20,472 nucleotides of DNA from Intestinibacter sp034113885 (GTDB taxonomy: Bacteria; Bacillota; Clostridia; Peptostreptococcales; Peptostreptococcaceae), in assembly GCF_034113885.1 (NCBI RefSeq), contig NZ_JAXEWM010000063.1, forward strand, positions 1 through 20,472, in the 5' to 3' direction. Below the pieces are notes generated by a model, which saw only the letters and a program-made list of their open reading frames with translations, was not told the DNA's origin and did no database searches. The first letter of the stretch is position 1; each line of letters opens with the position of its first letter. Shown in pieces: positions 15,288 through 20,472 of this stretch. Both the position numbers and the translations under genes were made by a program.

Positions 15288-15968
15288 CTATCTATTTAAA
15301 ATTTTATCTTCTACTATACTATATATTTCCTCATGTATATCATCAATTGTTCTCATATTATCGTCTTTTATACAATTTATTCTCTGCCAGTCATATTTTT
15401 TTGCGATATAAAGTGAATTTTCGTATGATTTTTTTAAGTAATCAAAGTCACTTTCATGTATATCCTTTTCACTTTCTCCTGTTATTTTGTTATTTCTGTC
15501 CTTCATAAGCTTTTGACTCATTTCAACTGGAACATCTAAGAATATCACACAGTCTGGTTTAGGTATTTTGTATAGGCTAAATTCTAAATCATTTAGCCAT
15601 TCTAAATATTTATCTCTTTCTTCTACCTCCATCTTTGATGCTTGATGAATCATATTTGAAGTAGTGTATCTATCGCATATTATTATTCCACCGTCGTTGT
15701 AAAATGCTTCCCATTCTGTTTTAAATGATGCATATCTATCTACCGCAAAAAATGTTGAGCAAATATATGGGTCGACATCTTCAGCGTGTTTTCCAAAATC
15801 ACCTCTTAGATACATCTTGACCAATGCTGAGGACTCCGAATTGTAATTTGGAAATTCTACTTTTTTTATGTTGTAGTTGTTTTTTTCTAATCTATCGTAT
15901 AACTTTTTTGTCTGTGTAGCCTTACCACTTCCATCAGAGCCTTCTATAATTATTAACTTTCCTTTCAT
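15288..15968 (-). CDS. tmk: Thymidylate kinase
   Basis: The enzyme phosphorylates dTMP to dTDP with ATP, the step joining thymidylate synthesis to DNA precursors. The Walker A loop EGSDGSGKATQT (residues 9-20) and the DRYTTSNMIHQAS block (99-111) are clear. The chosen start gives 226 residues; an in-frame ATG 15 bases upstream (15983) would add MEELY, but GGAGG lies correctly spaced before the ATG at 15968. The sequence is somewhat longer than the common 205-215-residue bacterial type and has an unusual loop GDFGKHAEDVDPYICS. First gene of the tmk-to-HD unit; a sigma-A promoter lies about 60 bases upstream. Confidence 0.9.
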   Translation of the reverse strand: MKGKLIIIEGSDGSGKATQTKKLYDRLEKNNYNIKKVEFPNYNSESSALVKMYLRGDFGKHAEDVDPYICSTFFAVDRYASFKTEWEAFYNDGGIIICDRYTTSNMIHQASKMEVEERDKYLEWLNDLEFSLYKIPKPDCVIFLDVPVEMSQKLMKDRNNKITGESEKDIHESDFDYLKKSYENSLYIAKKYDWQRINCIKDDNMRTIDDIHEEIYSIVEDKILNR

Positions 15969-16041
15969 ATATAATTCCTCCATAACAAATTTATGTAACT
16001 ATTATTATTTCAAATTTTTATTTTTAGCTTTTATCAGTCTT

Positions 16042-16069
16042 ATTATAATATAACATAAGCATTATTCAA
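16042..16069 (-). promoter_or_regulatory. Sigma-A promoter of the tmk operon
   Basis: TTGAAT (16064-16069) and a perfect TATAAT (16042-16047) are 16 bases apart on the minus strand, about 70 bases upstream of the tmk start. It lies between the DUF378 terminator and tmk, as expected for a new transcription unit. Confidence 0.7.
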
Positions 16070-16096
16070 ATAAACTTATTGACTTTATTTATCAAC

Positions 16097-16132
16097 AAAA
16101 TAAAACCACCGATATATAAAAATATCAGTGGT
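16097..16132 (-). terminator. Intrinsic terminator after the DUF378 gene
   Basis: The minus strand forms an 11-bp hairpin (ACCACTGATAT with ATATCGGTGGT, one G-U pair) followed by TTTATTTTG. It ends transcription 12 bases after the stop at 16145. Confidence 0.85.
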
Positions 16133-16144
16133 AAACTACTTATA

Positions 16145-16342
16145 TTATTCTTCTGTATTTTTTGTCATTAAAGATGGTATTAAATAAACACCTGCCAGTC
16201 CTACCAATGTGTATATAATTCTACTTATCATAGAATATGTACCACCAAATAAATATCCTATAACATCTAAGCCGAAAATACCTACACATCCCCAGTTAAA
16301 GGCGCCTATTATAACTAACAATAAAGCAATCTTTTTTAACAT
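16145..16342 (-). CDS. DUF378 family small membrane protein
   Basis: A 65-residue protein with two hydrophobic segments (about 3-25 and 36-58) and the DUF378 hallmark IIGAFNWGCVGIFGLDVIGYLFGG. The family is widespread in Firmicutes (Bacillus YuzA) and has no established function; roles in membrane or spore-envelope physiology have only been guessed. The gene stands alone on its transcript end, between malQ and tmk, with a strong terminator. Its AGGAG ribosome-binding site (16354-16358), about 11 bases before the ATG, lies inside one arm of a 12-bp inverted repeat, so translation may be structure-controlled. Confidence 0.85.
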   Translation of the reverse strand: MLKKIALLLVIIGAFNWGCVGIFGLDVIGYLFGGTYSMISRIIYTLVGLAGVYLIPSLMTKNTEE

Positions 16343-16353
16343 ATAAGTTCACT

Positions 16354-16416
16354 CTCCTAAATAAATGTTTTATTTAGTATTAGCTTTTTTTTATAATTCA
16401 TTCCTTTATTTAGGAG
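16354..16416 (-). repeat. 12-bp inverted repeat covering the DUF378 ribosome-binding site
   Basis: CTCCTAAATAAA (16354-16365) and its exact reverse complement TTTATTTAGGAG (16405-16416) flank 39 bases. In the minus-strand RNA the second arm contains the GGAG of the DUF378 gene, so pairing would hide it. It is not followed by a T run, so it does not look like a terminator. Confidence 0.7.
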
Positions 16417-16432
16417 TTATTTTTTATTCAAC

Positions 16433-17911
16433 TTACAATCTTCCATATATTTTAGTCAGTCTTCTTATCTTTTTAATTAATTCTTCTGAAATACTTCCTT
16501 CTTTCATTCTCCATTTCCAGTTATATCCCAGTGTTGATGGTGCATTTATTCTAGCTGATTCATCCAGCCCTAAAAAATCTTGAATAGGAATTATACATGT
16601 GTCAGCAACACTTCTCATAGCTAAACAAATCATATCCCAATTAGCTTGTTCTTCAGCATCTAATTTATTACTATATTCAATAAACATCTGTCTATCATGT
16701 TCATTTATTTCATTATACCATCCATTAACAGTATTATTATCGTGTGTTCCAGTATATACGACGCAATTTCTATCGTAATTATGAGGCAAATAATCACTTG
16801 CTTCTCCTGAATCAAATGCAAATTCAAGTACCTTCATTCCTGGATATCCTGTATCTTTCAATAATTTTCTTACTGTATCTGTTAAAAATCCTAAGTCCTC
16901 AGCAATTATCTGTACATCACCCAGTTCCTTTTTGATATATTCAAATAATTCTATACCAGGGCCCTTCTCCCAAGCTCCATTAACCGCATTTACATGTCCA
17001 TATGGTATAGAAAAATACTCATCAAATCCTCTAAAGTGATCTATTCTAACAATATCGTATAAACTAAAAGAATAACTTATTCTCTTTATCCACCATTTAT
17101 ATTCTGTTTTTTTGTGATATTCCCAATCATATAATGGATTACCCCATAGCTGTCCATCTTCAGAAAATGAATCTGGTGGACATCCAGCAACTGCAATTGG
17201 ATTTAAATCCTCATCCAATTGGAATAACTTAGTTTCTGACCATGTATCAGAGCTATCTAACGCAACATATATTGGTATATCCCCAACTATTGAAATCCCC
17301 TTTTGATTTGCATATGATTTTAATTTACTCCATTGCTTGAAAAATAAATATTGAGTATATTTATAAAATATTATTTCTTCTTTTAATTCAGCTTTATATT
17401 TGTCTAGTACATCTTTATCTCTTGATTTTAAACCTTCATCCCATTCTATCCAAGATGTTCCACCAAGATAATCCTTTAATGCTGTATATGAAGCGTAATC
17501 ATCTAACCACCAACTATTTTCTTCGCAATAACTAATAAATTCTTCATTATCGCTTATATTGCTTCTCTTATATGCTTTGTTTAAAACCTCAAATCTTGAT
17601 AAATATATTTTTTCATAATCTATATATTCAACATTATCTCCCCAGTCATAGCTATTACATTCCTCTTCTGACAATAATCCTTCTTCTATTAATTCTTCTA
17701 AATCTATAAAATATGGATTTCCTGCAAAAGTTGAAAATGATTGATATGGTGAGTCCCCATAACCTGTCGGTCCCAACGGTAATATTTGCCATATTTTTTG
17801 TCCTGCTTCTTCTAGCTTGTCTACAAAATCATAAGCCTCTTTTGAAAAACTACCAATTCCATACTTAGAAGGTAAACTAGATATCGGTAATAAAACTCCA
17901 CTTCTTCTCAT
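16433..17911 (-). CDS. malQ: 4-alpha-glucanotransferase (amylomaltase)
   Basis: A GH77 family enzyme of 492 residues that disproportionates maltodextrins, moving alpha-1,4-glucan chains between acceptors in the cytosol. The N-terminal RRSGVLLPISSLPSKYGIGSF is diagnostic. The catalytic nucleophile Asp291 is in VRIDHFRGF, the acid/base Glu338 in IIAEDLGFL, and Asp391 in YTGTHDNNT. Length is typical. It follows glgP by 46 bases with an AGGGGGAG ribosome-binding site and no promoter between, so the pair should be one unit: GlgP shortens glucans and MalQ rebuilds chains long enough to be phosphorolysed again. Confidence 0.97.
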   Translation of the reverse strand: MRRSGVLLPISSLPSKYGIGSFSKEAYDFVDKLEEAGQKIWQILPLGPTGYGDSPYQSFSTFAGNPYFIDLEELIEEGLLSEEECNSYDWGDNVEYIDYEKIYLSRFEVLNKAYKRSNISDNEEFISYCEENSWWLDDYASYTALKDYLGGTSWIEWDEGLKSRDKDVLDKYKAELKEEIIFYKYTQYLFFKQWSKLKSYANQKGISIVGDIPIYVALDSSDTWSETKLFQLDEDLNPIAVAGCPPDSFSEDGQLWGNPLYDWEYHKKTEYKWWIKRISYSFSLYDIVRIDHFRGFDEYFSIPYGHVNAVNGAWEKGPGIELFEYIKKELGDVQIIAEDLGFLTDTVRKLLKDTGYPGMKVLEFAFDSGEASDYLPHNYDRNCVVYTGTHDNNTVNGWYNEINEHDRQMFIEYSNKLDAEEQANWDMICLAMRSVADTCIIPIQDFLGLDESARINAPSTLGYNWKWRMKEGSISEELIKKIRRLTKIYGRL

Positions 17912-17957
17912 AATGATCTCCCCCTAATTGTTATCTTTTTATGTCATAAAATAAATT

Positions 17958-20213
17958 CTATAACTTCCAAATATCATTATTATATTCAGATATAGTTCTA
18001 TCAGAAGAAAAATATCCTGCTTTACTTATATTAATCAGCATTTTTCTAGCCCATTCCATTCTGTCTTCATACTCTTTAAATGCTCTTTCTTTTGTCTTTA
18101 CATAGTCTTCAAAATCTAATAAGGTCATAAACCAATCCTTTGTTACAATTTCCTTATGAAGTCTTTTTAGATTTTCTTCGCATCCTATTTTTATTAATTT
18201 TTTGCTGATTATAAAATCTACAATATTTTTAATTTCAGCGTTGTTTTCATATATATCCTTAGAACTGTAGTCCCCATTTTCGTAATGTTCGATTACTTTT
18301 TTACTGCTCTCTCCAAATATAAATATATTTTCATCTCCAACTTCTTTATGTATCTCTACATTAGCTCCATCCTCTGTTCCTAAAGTTAATGCTCCGTTTA
18401 GCATAAATTTCATATTACCAGTTCCACTTGCTTCTTTAGATGCTAGTGATATTTGCTCTGATATGTCACAAGCCGGTATTAATTTTTCTGCAAAAGTTAC
18501 ATTGTAATTTTCTATCATTACGATTTTTAAATATTTATTTACATCTGGATCGTTGTTAACTAACTCTTGTAAACATAATATCAGATGTATGATATCCTTT
18601 GCTATAGTATAAGCCGGTGCTGCTTTAGCACCAAATATTATAGTTATTGGTGTTGTTGGTTTATCTCCATTGTTAATTTTTAAATATTTATATATTATAT
18701 ATAAAGCGTTCATCTGCTGTCTTTTATATTCGTGTAATCTTTTTATTTGTATATCAAAAATAGAATTTTCATCTATTTCTATATTCTGTTTTAATTTTAT
18801 ATAATCTCTTAGTTTTATTTTATTTTCATTTTTTATTTTTAATAGCTCTTTTAATATATTTTTATCATCTACAAATTTTAAAAGATCCTCTAATTTAGTT
18901 GCATCCTTCTTAAATTCATCACCTATTAAATTTTCTATAAAATCTGTTAAACTTTGATTACAATGCATCAACCATCTTCTGAAAGTTATACCATTTGTTT
19001 TATTATTAAACTTTTCAGGATAAATTGAATAAAAGTTATTTAATTCATTATTTTTTAATATTTCAGTATGGAGATATGCAACTCCATTTGTGCTAAAGGT
19101 ATAATGAATATCTATATGTGCCATATGGACATTGTCATATTTATCTATTATATATAAAGATTCATCATCATATTTCTCTCTAACTCTTTTATCAAGTTCT
19201 TTTATTATATCCACAAGATTTGGTACAACTTTTTCCAAATATTTTATAGGCCATTTTTCTAATGCCTCTGATAATATTGTATGGTTTGTATATGCGCAAG
19301 TTTTTGAAACTATTTCTATAGCATCATCCATTGATATTCCCTTTTCAATTAAAATCCTTATAAGCTCTGGTATAACCATAGTTGGATGTGTATCATTTAT
19401 TTGTATAACTGCATAATCATACAAATCATATAAATTGCTTCCCTTAGATATACACTCATCTATGATATATCTAGTAGCATTACTCACCATAAAATATTGT
19501 TGGTAAATACGAAGCAATCTTCCTTCTTCATCGCTATCATCTGGATACAGAAATAAAGTTAGATTTTTAGAAATTTTATTTTTATCAAAATTTATACTAT
19601 TATCATCAACTATACTCTCATCTAAACTTTCTAAATCAAATAAGTGCAATTTATTAGTTCTATTATTATATCCAGTAATATTTATATCGTATAATCTAGA
19701 GGTTAATGTAAATCTCCCAAAATCAATATCATAAGTTACATCGGTTTTATTTAACCATGTATTATCATTAATCCACTTATCTTTCTTTTCTAACTGTAAA
19801 TTATTTTTAAATTCCTGTTTAAATAATCCAAAATGATAATTTAAACCTATTCCATCACCAGCTATCCCCAAGCTAGCAATAGAGTCAAGAAAACATGCGG
19901 CTAATCTTCCTAATCCTCCATTTCCCAGAGATGGCTCTATCTCTATTTCTTCTATTTCAGATAAATTTTTGCCATTTTCTTTTAATATAGCTTTTACATC
20001 TTCGTATATACCTAAATTTATAAGGTTATTAGATAATAACTTCCCAATTAAAAATTCTGCTGATATATAATATAATTTCTTTTTACTTTTATTATTGACT
20101 TTTTCTTGAGCAAGCTCATTCACTACACTCAATAAAGCTACATATATTTCTTGATTTGTGCAAATATTTAATTCCTTTTTACATTTAGACTTCAATAAAT
20201 TTGATAAATTCAA
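17958..20213 (-). CDS. glgP: Glycogen/maltodextrin phosphorylase
   Basis: A GT35 phosphorylase that releases glucose-1-phosphate from alpha-1,4-glucans. Conserved regions include GNGGLGRLAACFLDS (98-112), QINDTHPTMVI (271-281), the NGITFRRW stretch (407-414), QIKRLHEYKRQ (489-499) and the PLP site EASGTGNMKF with Lys602 forming the Schiff base. The 751-residue length is that of the short bacterial type, lacking the N-terminal phosphorylation tail of animal enzymes. The start is a TTG (20211-20213), placed six bases after GGGGGG; no nearby ATG is in frame. It heads the glgP-malQ unit under a palindromic operator, and its upstream neighbour is the 5S end of an rRNA operon. Confidence 0.96.
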   Translation of the reverse strand: MNLSNLLKSKCKKELNICTNQEIYVALLSVVNELAQEKVNNKSKKKLYYISAEFLIGKLLSNNLINLGIYEDVKAILKENGKNLSEIEEIEIEPSLGNGGLGRLAACFLDSIASLGIAGDGIGLNYHFGLFKQEFKNNLQLEKKDKWINDNTWLNKTDVTYDIDFGRFTLTSRLYDINITGYNNRTNKLHLFDLESLDESIVDDNSINFDKNKISKNLTLFLYPDDSDEEGRLLRIYQQYFMVSNATRYIIDECISKGSNLYDLYDYAVIQINDTHPTMVIPELIRILIEKGISMDDAIEIVSKTCAYTNHTILSEALEKWPIKYLEKVVPNLVDIIKELDKRVREKYDDESLYIIDKYDNVHMAHIDIHYTFSTNGVAYLHTEILKNNELNNFYSIYPEKFNNKTNGITFRRWLMHCNQSLTDFIENLIGDEFKKDATKLEDLLKFVDDKNILKELLKIKNENKIKLRDYIKLKQNIEIDENSIFDIQIKRLHEYKRQQMNALYIIYKYLKINNGDKPTTPITIIFGAKAAPAYTIAKDIIHLILCLQELVNNDPDVNKYLKIVMIENYNVTFAEKLIPACDISEQISLASKEASGTGNMKFMLNGALTLGTEDGANVEIHKEVGDENIFIFGESSKKVIEHYENGDYSSKDIYENNAEIKNIVDFIISKKLIKIGCEENLKRLHKEIVTKDWFMTLLDFEDYVKTKERAFKEYEDRMEWARKMLINISKAGYFSSDRTISEYNNDIWKL

Positions 20214-20232
20214 AAATATCCCCCCTATTTAC

Positions 20233-20265
20233 TGTATAAAAACGCTTTTGGAAACGTTTCCAAAA
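20233..20265 (-). promoter_or_regulatory. LacI/CcpA-type palindromic operator and likely promoter before glgP
   Basis: TTTTGGAAACGTTTCCAAAA (20246-20265) is a perfect 20-bp palindrome that fits the catabolite-response consensus and the operators of LacI-family sugar regulators. A candidate -10 TATACA (20233-20238) lies downstream, with TTGGAA inside the palindrome as a possible -35, 19 bases away. Binding there would block transcription of glgP-malQ. Whether CcpA or a MalR-like protein binds cannot be told from the site. Confidence 0.8.
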
Positions 20266-20330
20266 ATTCAAAAAATATATAATACTAAAATATTAAAATA
20301 GATTTTCACTAAAATTCTCAAAAGCTCTAA

Positions 20331-20346
20331 TAAATAAAAAAAGATT
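20331..20346 (-). terminator. Terminator of the rRNA operon
   Basis: The 5S terminal helix, lengthened by GATTA and TAATC, is followed directly by TTTTTTTATTTA on the minus strand. It is a U run preceded by the 5S helix rather than by a separate hairpin. Confidence 0.55.
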
Positions 20347-20463
<117 letters not shown>

Positions 20464-20472
20464 TAATCTTTA

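Overview
The window is AT-rich DNA of a spore-forming, Gram-positive anaerobe in the Clostridia. The gene complement and protein wording look closest to Peptostreptococcaceae (Clostridioides, Romboutsia or Paeniclostridium relatives). That placement is an inference from spmAB, ricT, a T-box on metG and very low GC; no species is claimed. It is ordinary chromosome near an rRNA operon, and I see no phage, transposon, CRISPR array or integron.

Left part, 1-4380: the window opens in the 5' end of rnmV (RNase M5, minus strand). Next come a plus-strand metallophosphoesterase gene with an in-frame stop at codon 4, a minus-strand pair (DUF3786 protein, then a membrane-anchored SH3b-SGNH hydrolase), and a minus-strand pair (LpdD-like protein, then a UbiD-family decarboxylase split by a frameshift). 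These genes lie between tatD and rnmV, which are commonly neighbours in Firmicutes. Two of the five are damaged, so this interval looks like a decaying accessory insertion.

Middle, 4381-9118, all minus strand: spmA-spmB (spore maturation), a 77-residue orphan gene, then metG-tatD behind a sigma-A promoter and a methionine T-box leader. A terminator follows tatD. spmA most likely starts at an AUU codon.

Plus-strand island, 9119-11070: pncB (nicotinate phosphoribosyltransferase) and an Lrp/AsnC regulator, closed by a terminator shared with the convergent HD gene.

Right part, 11074-16070, minus strand: the conserved operon tmk-holB-ricT-trmN6-rsmI, ending in an HD-domain protein. It runs from a recognisable promoter at 16042-16069. 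It joins DNA precursor synthesis, clamp loading, sporulation/RNA-processing control, and tRNA and rRNA methylation.

Far right, 16097-20472, minus strand: the 5S rRNA end of an rRNA operon, then glgP-malQ for glycogen/maltodextrin breakdown under a perfect LacI/CcpA-type palindrome, then a DUF378 membrane protein. The DUF378 ribosome-binding site sits in one arm of a 12-bp inverted repeat.

The most notable points are the two disrupted genes (metallophosphoesterase and UbiD), the latter at a prfB-like UGA slip site; the AUU start of spmA; the inverted repeat before the DUF378 gene; and the secreted SGNH/DUF3786 pair. I did not find a convincing wholly new multi-gene system.
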